NCBI GenBank assembly: GCA_007258455.2
Contig: VDFB02000001.1
Coordinates: 17,418,162-17,482,161 of the forward strand
Direction: 5' to 3'
DNA length: 64,000 bases
From: Sequoia sempervirens
Lineage: Eukaryota > Streptophyta > Pinopsida > Cupressales > Cupressaceae
The position numbers and the translations under genes were made by a program. Below, one piece after another: positions 36,226-46,800 of this stretch; within the stretch, counting starts at the first letter, position 1, and each line of letters starts with the position of its first letter. Under the pieces are notes generated by a model, which saw only the letters and a list, made by a program, of their open reading frames with translations, was not told where the DNA came from and ran no database searches.

Positions 36226-36511
36226 TCCCTGATTTTTTTTTTCCCTCTCTTTGTATGTTGCAAGTTTATAGGTTGAAGATAAAGTTGATTTGATACCTTC
36301 AAAAGTATCAAAATAGTAAAGTTGCTTAAATTTGCAAAGTTGTCATAAGAAGTTTTCAAGGATCACAAAAACTCAAATCTAGAGCAAGATATCCAACTTA
36401 TTTACATGAAACCAGTGGAAAAATGCTTATTTAATTCATATTAAGAGGCTCACAAAGTTTTAGTTCAAAATTCTACTCTTCACATTTCTTTGGGACACTT
36501 TGCAATAAAGC

Positions 36512-36544
36512 GGGACTAAATCACACCTTGGGTGTATGAGTCCC
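36512..36544. repeat. 13-7-13 LTR hairpin
   Basis: Arms GGGACTAAATCAC and GTGTATGAGTCCC. Outer six pairs perfect, inner part imperfect. Confidence 0.75.
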
Positions 36545-36624
36545 TATATAGCTCTTTTACTAGTTTTCAAAGGATTTTGATCAATCACCTAAAGATTCGA
36601 GGTTCTAACTAGAAACTATAGACT

Positions 36625-36658
36625 AGGACTAAATCACCCAGCTTGGTGTATCAGTCCT
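36625..36658. repeat. 14-6-14 LTR hairpin
   Basis: Arms AGGACTAAATCACC and GGTGTATCAGTCCT around the loop CAGCTT. Confidence 0.8.
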
Positions 36659-36827
36659 AGTGCACTTTAGAAACATCAAATTTTAGGGTTTCTAGATCTT
36701 GTTTAGTCATTTTCAATCCTCCAAGTACTTTTTTGTTTCTCTTTGTTTATCAATCTGATTTCATGTTCTTAAGTTTCTAGGGTTTAATGTATATATGTTT
36801 GCATTTCCACCTTTGAAATTTTATTTA

Positions 36828-38061
36828 ATGGTGAACCCCCCATTTAATCGCATCGAAAGAAACCCAAATCCTTCCCTCAATTGAGTCACTCAGTTGAGGG
36901 ATCTTGGTTTCCTAATGAACTAAAGTGTGAAATAGGTCCCCAAAGTTGTCTATCTCCTAAAAGGTAGACACATCCTATTTCCCTTGTGTTCAGACACAAA
37001 TTAGCATGTCGTACAAATGGAGATATGAGTTCATAGACTGAAACTCATAGGGCATGTTGACAACTTGAATCTTAAACTAACAGTTTAATAGTAAACAAAA
37101 AAATGCATGAAATTTAAAGAAACAACAAGAAGAATACTATAACTTGAAAGACAAACTATGTAATAACAAAATGACAAGAGAGAAGGAAGAAGAAGACCAT
37201 GTCACAGAAGGTCTAGCCTCCTACAAGCTCCTCACCAACAAATTATACCTACACACATGACAACAGAAAAGTGTTGTGGCTATGTTTTGGTCTTTACCTT
37301 AGTCAAACCCCTATTTTGGTGTTTCTACCTCCACAAATAGACAATAGACCATAGGATAGAGAAAATGATAAAGAAATGGGAATCAACACAACTTATAAAA
37401 TACATACCTAATCGAAATGCTATTCTATAAACAAGCAAATGTAAGTAAACAAATGGGTTACCCTCCTCTTTGAGTGCTTCTAGAAGCCCAGAGAGGAAGG
37501 AAAAGAGAAATACAATCATGCTAATAGTATGAAGCTTGGAAACCTACAATAGACAATGATTTAGAAGCAACAATGATGATGTAGAGCATAGAATGGGAAG
37601 AACAAGAGTGAAGGTTGAGTGAATAGAAGTGATAGATAGTGAATCAATTGAGAGATTCTGAGATAATGAAGTTAAAAAGTTGTTTTAGGAGGTAAGATGA
37701 TGTTTTCAAGCAGTCAAGGTTCTTAAGGGGCGTTAAAACTTGCAGGGGGCAAAGAATGTAACATTTCCAATGTCCACTAACCCGATAATCATGTCAGGAT
37801 GCCAACATGGCACACAAATGTTTACATGGCACATGGAAATCCTTAAAAAAAATTCCCTCATTGATGGAAAATGATAAAGGAATGCATGAAAGGTAAGGAA
37901 AGGTCATGTTTTTACATTGTCAAGTTTATAAGGCTAAAGTGAGGTAATATTATAGGAAATTACACTAGGTGCAATTTTACACCTTAATATTTTTCCCCCA
38001 CTTTAGTGAGCATATGTGTCTAAGCATGTGTGAGATAAATTAGAAAGAGATTGAAGAGAAT
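36828..38061. other. Degenerate retroelement sequence, no gene
   Basis: It starts with a primer-binding-like TGGTGAACCCCCC. A near-perfect 27-bp palindrome lies at 36874-36900 with TGAGTCA at its centre. Near 37980-37995 the minus strand shows a purine tract (AAAGTGGGGGAAAAAT) that looks like the polypurine tract before a minus-strand LTR. No protein domain recognised. Confidence 0.4.
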
Positions 38062-38066
38062 ATACC

Positions 38067-39359
38067 TGTAGACATCGAAAATATACAGATTGATATCACA
38101 CACTCGATCCTGATCCACTAACATTGTTTCATCTTGAACCATCCCTTGGTCTAACCATTTAATCAAATCTCCGTATCTGATTAAATTCATCAATATTCCT
38201 CTCTTAATTAAATAAATCACTTTATCTAATGAAGTCACCTATTCTCGATAATTAAATTAATCATCTTGATCTAATTATCCGATTTAATTAAATAATCAAT
38301 TTTATTTGATTAAATCTCTTAATTCTATCTATTAAATTAAATAAATTAAAGCCTTATTTAATTTAATCTAACATCAGCTCCTTTTAATTAAATAAATCAA
38401 AATCTTTATTTGATTAATATCTTATCACATTCTTAGATTATTATTTGATTTAAATAAATCTTAAAATCTAAGTCAAATAAGTGACATCATCTAATCTCCT
38501 ATTAAATTAATTGATCCTTGATTAATTTAATCTCTTATCATGTCCCATCCTCTAGATTTTTCAACTTGCACATGAAAATAGATTTAATTGATTTATTAAA
38601 TCTCTATTTTCCTCACAAGGCATCTTTTGGAATATTCTTCAATTTGAATTCAAAAATTCCAAGTCAACATGTACATCCAACAAGGCATTTAAAACCTCTT
38701 ACATGTCCTTTTCCTTGAGCCAAGTGGCATTTAATGCTTTCTTTCTTCCCCCCTTTCTAGTCATTTCAACAAATTTGAAATTCAAATTTATGCATTTATT
38801 GGCACAATCCTCAAAACTTGCTCAACCTTCATCCTCTCACATGTTGACAAGTGGCATCATATCATTGGTTGAATCTTTGTCCCACATTGATCAAATTTAG
38901 ACATCTCTTCAATTTATCAATCTATAAATAAAGATCTCATATCCTTATTTGATCATCCAAAATTTGAGTAAACTTACTATACTCAAATTCATAGCAATCT
39001 TCATCCATCCCATTGAGTTTTATAGCTAGGTTATGCAAATTTTATCTTGGAGCATTCATCAATCTTCATTATTTGAAGTGGATCACTCTTCATCATCAAT
39101 CAACAAAGCTTGCATAGGAGTTGGGAAAGGGCCAATTTCCATATCAAATTGGCACCAACTCCCCCATAAGATCAAGAGTTTGCATGTTCTTAATAGGATT
39201 TAGTTTGTTTTTCATCTTCTTTCATCGTGTTCTTGTTTTATTCCTATTTTGAGCCTAGTTAAATGGATTTTATGGGGAATCTTGGTCGTAACTTGCATTT
39301 TAATCTTCTAATATGTTTGTTTGTTACATTTTGCAGGTATTAAGATCTTCGTTCACACA
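38067..39359 (+). mobile_element. Solo LTR, 1,293 bp (TSD ATACC)
   Basis: It begins TGTAGACATC, ends GTTCACACA, and is flanked by ATACC at 38062-38066 and 39360-39364. It is the same family as 27917-29165 but in the opposite orientation. The start and end words, the DLLNLYF-coding stretch and the AT-rich TTTAATTAAATAAAT array all match. No internal region, so it arose by LTR-LTR recombination. Confidence 0.9.
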
Positions 39360-40036
39360 ATACCAAAAATGTAGAGGAAGTAGTCCTTCAATTTAGTATA
39401 ACTAACATAGAACGAGCTTCACTAGGATGCAAAAAGGAAATGGGTCTTCAATCTTGCAAAGCTTGTTGCGATCTCACTAAAATCATGTTAGATGCAAAAA
39501 AGCATGTTAGGCGAGAAAGAAAAAAGCTTTAGACACCATAAAATATCTAGACATAATTGTGGACAAAATTTTTGGCACCCTAAGACTCCCTTGCACTTCG
39601 AGGGTTTTTCATCTAAAAGGAGAGAGATGGGCCAAAATGGCCAATGTCCACACTCAAAAATAATGCAAATATGAATGAAATATTCCTAAATGCAATGTAT
39701 AAATCCAATAAATTGATAAAGGAAATGACTTATTAATGTAAAACCTAAGAAATGCAAGTTGTTTGAAAACACATTGTGATATGTAGAATGCTAGATTAAA
39801 TGCAATAAAGAACAAGATAAAGATGCTAAAAAGAAATTTTGCACCTGTAAAATAATGAAGGATAGAATGAAGACTGTAAATGTTTCTAAAATTCTAGAAA
39901 ATCTAATTTTCTGGTCAACTAGTACACTTACGCTTAGTTGGGCGACTTAGTCTCAAGATCTAGTAAACTATTATGAAGCTCGTTTCAACCAAATGGGTAT
40001 CCATATCTACAAATATTTCTAACAAACAAGTGTAGT

Positions 40037-40069
40037 CAGACTAATTCACCACTATTGGTGACTTAGTCG
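40037..40069. repeat. LTR hairpin, 13-14-bp arms
   Basis: Arms CAGACTAATTCACC and GGTGACTTAGTCG around the loop ACTATT. Confidence 0.8.
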
Positions 40070-40196
40070 ATTTTGGCTTTTTTGCAAATCTGGAAGTGGA
40101 AACGGAAGCCCTTAGTCGACACTCTATTTTCTGACCGAAACCCAAATCCAAATATGTGAAAATACCTACAAAACATAGTATAATTTGGTTTCGAAT

Positions 40197-40220
40197 GGGG
40201 GCTTTTCCTTGGTAAAACCC
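40197..40220. repeat. GGGGGCTTTT/AAAACCC hairpin in LTR
   Basis: It is the inverted-orientation counterpart of the hairpin at 36198-36225. Confidence 0.7.
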
Positions 40221-40849
40221 TTAGTTGATATTTAAAGCTTTAAATAGGTAATAAAATCTACATAAAACCCTAGCCCTAGGTGTGTCTAACACTAGGAAGT
40301 TTGAAATAAGATACAACCCTATTCTAACATGCAAGAATAAGATGCATACATGAAAATAGAATGATGCAATACTCATTCCAAGAGACCCTAAATCACATTA
40401 AAAAATAAATCTTAATAACATGCAAACCTTCCTTAGGCTGAAAATAGAGTGAAAATGGAAGATGGAATCACTTTGAAACCAAGTCCTTAGGCTTGATTTG
40501 ATGGCTAGTTGCATCTCCTCAACCTAGATTTCTCCATGATTCTCCATAGGCATCCATGATCAACCCTTGACAATGCAATATCTTGGACAAAAAAATGAGC
40601 TTGAAGACCTACAAAAAAACCCTAGCTTGTTGCCCTAAAGCTTTAACTTTGTTGCAGTTAGACTAATAAATCTTCTTGTGGAAGATACTCAACACTTGAC
40701 TTTTAAATTTGTGAAAAAATGAACTAAAAACATATATTTATAGGCATCAATACCTAATTATTCATTAATTTTCATCATAGGACGACATCCATAAGAAATT
40801 TGAATTAATTCAATTGTTTTCCCACTCAAACTTAGAAAATCCCCCAAAA

Positions 40850-40883
40850 GGGACTAAGTCACCACCCTGGGCGACTTAGTCCT
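40850..40883. repeat. 14-6-14 LTR hairpin
   Basis: Arms GGGACTAAGTCACC and GGCGACTTAGTCCT around the loop ACCCTG. It is the best-preserved example in the window. Confidence 0.9.
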
Positions 40884-41359
40884 ACTAGGGGTTTTTGAGG
40901 CGGGTTTTCTAGAATTTGAATTATTTTAATGTTGTTTATTGGAATTTGTATGATTTGTGAGTGGAATAGGCCTTCAATTCCCAAATAATGAGTTTTGCAG
41001 GCCTATAACTGCTATTTTTAAAGGGTGATTAATGTAAGGGTGTCTAAAATAGGACCAAATTAGGCCACAAATTGTACTATCTCCAAGGGAGTACAATTTC
41101 CATGTCCACAATAATAAGACACTCCTATTAGAAAAATATTGCTGACAGGTATGGTTAGCTTGGCTAGAGACCATACGGAAACCATGTAGGTCTGTTACTA
41201 CTACAAACTACATTGTAGGATAGCCAAAGAAAGGACAAGTCTAGTTAGGCTTCCCCCAAGCTAGAAGCCAAGATATAAAAAATCATTACATCAAGAAACA
41301 AGGATGCCAAATATAAAAAATAGGACACAAATTATAAGACACCAAAGAATTCTTTTGAA

Positions 41360-41620
41360 AAATACTTTTAGAAAGGGGTTCTTTCATCAAAGAACCCTTT
41401 TCATAAGACATCAAGACACCAAGGGACCCTTTTAAAAGAGCACTCCTTTTGAAAGACTGGAAGTGATTCTATCATCGAGGAATTATTTTGAAAGATCTTT
41501 CATCAAGGAATCCTTTAGAAAGAATGCTGCTTTTTGAAAGGAATTTTTTAGGCTATTTCACTAAGGGATTTTTTTAAAGAACCTTTCACCAAGGAATCCT
41601 CTTGAAAGAATAATCCTTGT
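41360..41620. repeat. Degenerate short tandem repeats
   Basis: Words of the form CTTTCATCAAGGAATCCTTT and CCTTTTGAAAGA alternate imperfectly with a period of roughly 40-50 bp. They lie between the protease remnant and the LTR of the same minus-strand element. Confidence 0.65.
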
Positions 41621-41999
41621 TCAAAATTAAATAGAGATGAGAGTCCCCCTTATAAGGATGTGTGCTACATAGAGGAGAGCAGTTCATTCTAAGGTGAGAA
41701 TAGAGCGATCAAAGATGTAATGGAATGAGATACATGGTGAGATGTATAAATTTGTGGTTTGTTGTCACACATGTGAGGGACAAAACATTGAAAATCACAA
41801 CATCATGAAATAGACAAGCAAAGATGAAGAAACCAAGAGACAAGGGGGTCTAATAACTCAGGGTTAGAACTATCCATAGATATAGATAGATAGATATAAT
41901 ATAATATACATATAAACTATCATCAATCCTGAAGTGTATTAGAACATGAAGAGGAGCACATGGAGACAAATGAAAAATAAAAATGGTATACATACAAAA

Positions 42000-42469
42000 T
42001 ATCATCAATCCCCAAACTGGCTATTGTGATTTTGATTCCATTGTATCAAAATTTGAGGCATTCATGGTATGTGGATGGTACGAATTTCATGTTGTGAATC
42101 CATGGTCAACCTAGGAGGAGATTATATGGGAGGTCAAGGTCCAAGACTTGGAAAGTAGTGTCCATAACTATGGGTTCAACTCTGATGGGTAATGAGATAA
42201 CTCTGTTAGAAGAGCATTGCTTGTCATCATATGCCTTGATAACAATGATTTTTGTTGTTTCTACACATGCTTTCAAAAAATCCTAATAGCTTAACTAGTT
42301 TGAGGGTGAAAATGTTTAACCCTGCTCCACCATCTGCCAAGACTCTTTTGACTTTGTGTTTGTGGATGAGGACTTTAAGATGAAAAGGATCAATAATTTT
42401 TGTCTTTTGAGTCAAATAATCTTGGTCAGAAAAGGTGGTGTCATGGGAGTTGGTCAAGTAGCCTACCAT
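42000..42469 (-). pseudogene. Gypsy-type aspartic protease remnant (-)
   Basis: The minus-strand frame 42469-42227 contains HKVKRVLADGGAGLNIFTLK, matching the retropepsin active-site segment (usually V-L-[IV]-D-[GN]-G-[AS]). Continuing with stops through about 42000 come PWIHNMKFVPSTYHECLKF and YNGIKITIASL, the conserved W-[IL]-H-...-S-T-x-H-x-C-L-K-F region. No reverse transcriptase follows before the LTR at 41205, so this element too seems to lack polymerase, or has lost it. Confidence 0.7.
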
Positions 42470-42639
42470 CTCCTAGAAATGATTGATGTCAAGGTCAGTG
42501 GGCACAATTGTGTCTTGTAAGGATTTTTCAAGAATGGCTCGATGATTTAGTGATATACACAATAACTCCAAGATAGAGATATGTGTAGGGGTCTTCCCCA
42601 AACTAGTATAGAAACAACAATAAACTACTAGAGAAACTA

Positions 42640-43160
42640 CTAAAAACTGTTTATAAATGACTACAGTTGGTCATGTGACCACTAGTAGTTTATTGCCAGT
42701 TATATATAACATGACTAGATTAATGACTAAACCATTTTTAATCAGTTATTAGTTGTTTTGATTGATTGATTTGGTAGTATATTTAGTCATTGATTTAGTC
42801 ATGCATTGATACAATTTGGTCACTTATTTAGTCAATTTTTTTCCACTGTTATATTTAGTTGTTGATTTATTCATTGATTGTTGTAATTTGGTCACTTATT
42901 TAGTCAATTTTTTATTCACTGATATATTTAACTCGTCACTTATTTAGTTGTTGATTTAGTCATTGATTGTTGTAATTTGGTCACTTATTTAGTCATTTTT
43001 TTATTCATCGATATAATTAGTCATTGATTGTTGTTAACTGGTCACTTATTTAGTCATTTGTATTCACTAATTTATGTCAATTGTTAGTATATTTAATCAA
43101 TTTAATTATTAATTGATGTCAATTAGTAGTATATTTAGTCAATTTAATTGACTAATATTT
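42640..43160. repeat. AT-rich degenerate tandem repeat
   Basis: Repeated units of about 60 bp built from TTAGTCATTGATTGTTGTAA and TTGGTCACTTATTTAGTCA, with more decay towards both ends. No coding potential. Confidence 0.8.
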
Positions 43161-43419
43161 GAGAATTTAATCATAAAACACATAAATACACATCAATCAT
43201 CAATTGCACATAATAAGAGAGCCATTGGCAAGACAAAATTGGTGAACTCTATTAATAAAAGAAAGGTGTTCTAGTTATAGCTTATAAATAGAGTATTACA
43301 ATTGTTATTTTTTGTCACAAGACTGAAAATATGAGTTACAGTATTGCAGAGAAATGAATGCATGAAATAAATTTCTCCAAAAGACTTTTGTAATGATGGA
43401 AACACATGCTTGAAGCCCT

Positions 43420-43641
43420 TCAATGTGAGCACATGCCCCTTTCATCTATTAAAACTTCTACAATGTGGGAAATCTTCTTGGAGCAAGTTGTAATGTGTAG
43501 AATCAAAGGAGAGTGTTGATCGTGTCCCATATATGAAGCTCTCTCCTTCAACACAACAAACAATAACCCAGCTATAATATTTCCTCCTTTATATGCAACG
43601 TGCCATCTGATATGAGCAACATGGTGTTGCCTTTCCACCAT
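43420..43641 (-). pseudogene. Possible ankyrin-repeat gene fragment
   Basis: The minus-strand frame includes HDQHSPLILHITTCSKKISH followed by IVEVLID, resembling the ankyrin consensus (G-x-[ST]-P-L-x-x-A...I-V-x-x-L-[IL]). A different frame just upstream reads KGNTML, also ankyrin-like, so at least one shift would be needed. The match is short and could be chance. Confidence 0.3.
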
Positions 43642-44218
43642 GAATGAAGTTGTGCCTCAATACAACCAAAAAAATTAATATTAGTCTTAATTCATAAAGA
43701 ATAAAAGTCTATTGTATATTGAAAGTTTACAAAATAAGTTCCAAACACAACAAAAAGATAAATCAATTAAAAAATTGTAGCCTTGCCAACAAGTTCCTTA
43801 AACAAATTGTTCAACATAGGCCTGAAATATGCATATTGAACCCTTGATTTTAGAACCTTGTCCAAAATTTAAGAAGGGTAATAAACTTAGATTATAGAAT
43901 GAAGTTGACATATTATAGAATGAAGGCTATCAACACTAACCAGACTAGAACAATATTATAAATAGAAATTTCTTGGAAAACATGCCCAAGAATTCCATTA
44001 GACTTTGACAATAAAAATGTCAAGCTTGGTTCATGTGTTGTCTCAATAAAGACCTGCACCATTAAATAATCCATTTATACATAAATTCCAAATTAAGTTG
44101 ATGAGAAAAGATCTTTGATATCCAACTAGGAAGCCTTAACATCCAAAAGATACTAACCTGATGTTTCACAACAAGTTTCCCAATTGGGACATCATCTTTA
44201 CTTAAGAAATTGGATATT
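43642..44218. other. Spacer, target region of the gypsy insertion
   Basis: AT-rich, no feature that I can name. The 11.6-kb element inserted at the GATCC that ends it; the other side of the target resumes at 55804. Confidence 0.4.
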
Positions 44219-44223
44219 GATCC

Positions 44224-46642
44224 TATTCGAACTGTCGAAAATTGATATTTTCACATGTTGATTTTACTCATAATCTTCCAAGTGGGTCCAACCTTTGATG
44301 CATTTCCCTCTCTTCATGCATATTTTCCTCATGCTCTTCCATTTTCTTCCTTTGAATCCATCGAGTTATGCATATTTTTCATTCTGGTTCATGTCGGCAT
44401 AGGTATCCATATGTCTCCCCGCCCTGTGTATGTTCCTTATTTCTTTGTTGCAGGTTGTTGGTGAGACTTTCTTCATGTGATGGCGATGGTGGAAACTCTT
44501 GTCGGCATATCATATGACTTTTGGGCTTGCATCTTTCCGAGTTTCTGATGTTTTAGCGACAAGTGCATTTTGACTCGTATCGGCATATGTTAAGACTATC
44601 GGCAAGGGGTCTCATCGATTTCTACTTGTTTCCTCGACTGTGGGTGTGGTGGTTCATTAGAAAAGGTTATAGCTATCGGTATTGTGTCTTGGCGAGTGTC
44701 TTGGTCTTGCCAACAGAGTGAATATGGGGCTTTCGGTGTAACTATTACCCTCTCTTGGCGACCTCGGGTGATTTTCGGTGAAACAGGGTGTTCTCTGCAT
44801 AGTGTCTTATCGAGGGTTGAATGTTATAGTGATATGAGGGTCTTTGTCAGTGTAGGGGTGGCAATGTCTTGGTGATACATATGCTCAGAGTTTTTGGTAC
44901 AGCAATGTGGAGTCTATAAAAGGTTTCCCCGAATGTGATGGGCTATACCGACATACATGTGCAGGTTATTTTTCAGCAAGAGTTTTCTCTTGTCTTGGCA
45001 ATGCGGAGATGGTTGAGACCTTTCGGTATAACATTGTAATTTTGGTATATGGTCTTCTCGACACCATTGAGCTACAACGACAATAAGTGAATGTATGGGA
45101 GCATCGGCATAAAGGGTCATATGTCACAGCGACTTGGGAGAAAGCATTGTCTTCGGTGAAGCTTAGTGAAATCTCTATAACATCTCCCCAAAGGCAATGA
45201 CCTATGGCGACATTTCTTGTTTTTGGCATAATGATAGCCCGGTCTTAGCGACATAGAGTTAGTAAGGTGACTTTTGGTGAAACTCATAATGGTCTATGTG
45301 GCTTCTCCCCGAATGGATATTGTCTTGGCGAGGGTGTTTTGGAATTGTTTGTTGGCAAGAGTGTTGGCGACATATGAAGGATAAAGGACCCTCAGTGTAG
45401 CTCGATGAATTCTATATAGCATTTCACTGACCTGAGTAACCTATAGCAATACATAGTGGGAACAAAATCTTACTTCCTGACTTCGATATAACATGTGAAC
45501 GGTCATGACGAACATGGAATAGGGGAACACGGGTGAATAATGATTAGTGTTATTTTGCCTCCGGCATACCTTCGTAGATGTCTCAGTGAATATGATAATA
45601 GGGATGCAAGCGATGCGATAAGTGAATGAATTGCTTTCAGTAAGACCACTTGCATCATCTTGCCAACTGTATACTGGTGAAAATGGAATTGCAAGTCACT
45701 GTGGCCGACATGAGTCTACTTGAATAACCATTGCAGGCCAACATACTTTGAGCCTAATTTTCATGATGGACTGACATGATGTTTTATCTTGTTATTTTTC
45801 TCATGCTGGTGTAGAAATAGGCTTGTTGTAGTTGTTAATTAGGGACCAGAGATCAGAATTTTTGATATACTGCAAGTTGATGCATTAGAATAAAATTATA
45901 AAACCAGAGGCTATTGTTGCATGATTTTCACAATGGAGGTATTTATGAGATTCAGTTGATGTTGTTGCATTTCTTTTGGTATCAGTTATCTGTTGAATTA
46001 AACAAAAGATACTGCTAAGTTGTCTCCATGATTGATTTCTCTGGTTGTTTAAGTTGACATAACAAGTTTATGTTCAACTTGTCAATACACAATTGTTGTA
46101 TTCATGTGATTAATCAATTGGTTCTTTCAAGCAAAGATTAAATCCTTTTATTGATCACAATAATTAGAGAGATTCATTTTGGATTATTTAAGTAGAACTT
46201 AGTAATCACAATACTGCATGTTCATACAAGTTATGAATATATTATATGCCAGATAATTTGTATCTCATCCAAAGGGTGCTGCTCATCTTGATCTTGTTTG
46301 ACTCCACCTACCCAATAAGGAACTAGTCTCTACATATCATCATTTTGAATTCACTTAATTTCTTTACATCTGTTAATAAAGTATTTTAGGATTTAGATTA
46401 TAAGAATTGCTATCAAGTTTGGTTTCATTTTATTCACTGTAATCTGCCATTATGGACAAAGCATTTCAGAAAGATAATCATAAGTCAAGTTTGCATTATT
46501 TAGAGAGGTACACCCACCTTGGTCTTGCAACACCAGAAGAGTAGAAGGTTTGATTGCTTCAAACCTTGTTCTGTTACCCTAAAGTGTATCAAGAGATTGG
46601 CAACCTCTTGAGGCATTTCGCCTGCATTTTTGAGAGCTAACA
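44224..46642 (+). repeat. 5' LTR (TA...CA) of the 11.6-kb gypsy element
   Basis: It begins TATTCGAACTGTCG and ends GAGAGCTAACA. It matches 53411-55798 and 60802-63208 throughout. It keeps a short duplication (GTCTTGGCGAGTGTCTTGG) also seen in the 60802 LTR but missing from the 3' LTR. Open frames within it on either strand are not genes. Confidence 0.93.
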
Positions 46643-46644
46643 AA

Positions 46645-46663
46645 TTGGTGACTCTACTGGGGA
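46645..46663 (+). promoter_or_regulatory. Putative tRNA primer-binding site
   Basis: TTGGTGACTCTACTGGGG follows the 5' LTR after AA. The second element has TTGGTGACTCTGTTGGGG in the same place. Primer-binding sites start with TGG, complementary to a tRNA CCA end. The form resembles the TGGCGACTCTGCTGGGG type I recall from Tat/Ogre elements, but I cannot assign the tRNA firmly. Confidence 0.65.
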
Positions 46664-46800
46664 ACAATCAGAATCAGAGCCTTAATCATAGAGTCAGAAA
46701 TATTGCACAAACTCCATTAGGGGACTAAAAGTAGTAAACATTTTCTCACTTTTTGAAAAGTGAGTGGTGAGTTTGGTAAAGATTTTGCAGCTATGCAAAA

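Larger units (their letters stand above)
34579..36827 (+). repeat. LTR of another related gypsy element (+), interrupted by a TIR element
   Basis: It begins TATAGTGCACAAAAATGTATC, alignable with the outer LTR start, and ends before the primer-binding-like ATGGTGAACCCCCC at 36828. Without the 785-bp insertion and its TSD it is about 1,460 bp, close to the other LTRs of this group. It contains four long hairpins (34784, 34898, 36512, 36625) and the GGGGTTTT/AAAAGCCCC hairpin. Edges are approximate. Confidence 0.6.
39590..41205 (-). repeat. Probable LTR of a minus-strand gypsy-type element
   Basis: On the minus strand it begins TGTAGTAGTAACAGACC (41205), like the nested element's LTR start TGTAGTAAC. 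It carries the same hairpins in the same order: GGGACTAAGTCACC at 40850, the GGGGGCTTTT type at 40197 and AGACTAATTCACC at 40037. The inner end is approximate. The protease remnant at 42469-42000 lies just upstream in this orientation, so this is likely its 3' LTR. Confidence 0.55.

Noticed and set aside
42640..43160. CRISPR-like regular repeat array
   Set aside because: The units are degenerate, AT-rich and contiguous without unique spacers, and the genome is a plant nuclear one.
44684..45694. Open frames in the gypsy LTRs, with counterparts at 53787-54404 and 61383-61805
   Set aside because: They recur only because the LTRs are repeats, and they show no domain. Frames differ between copies.
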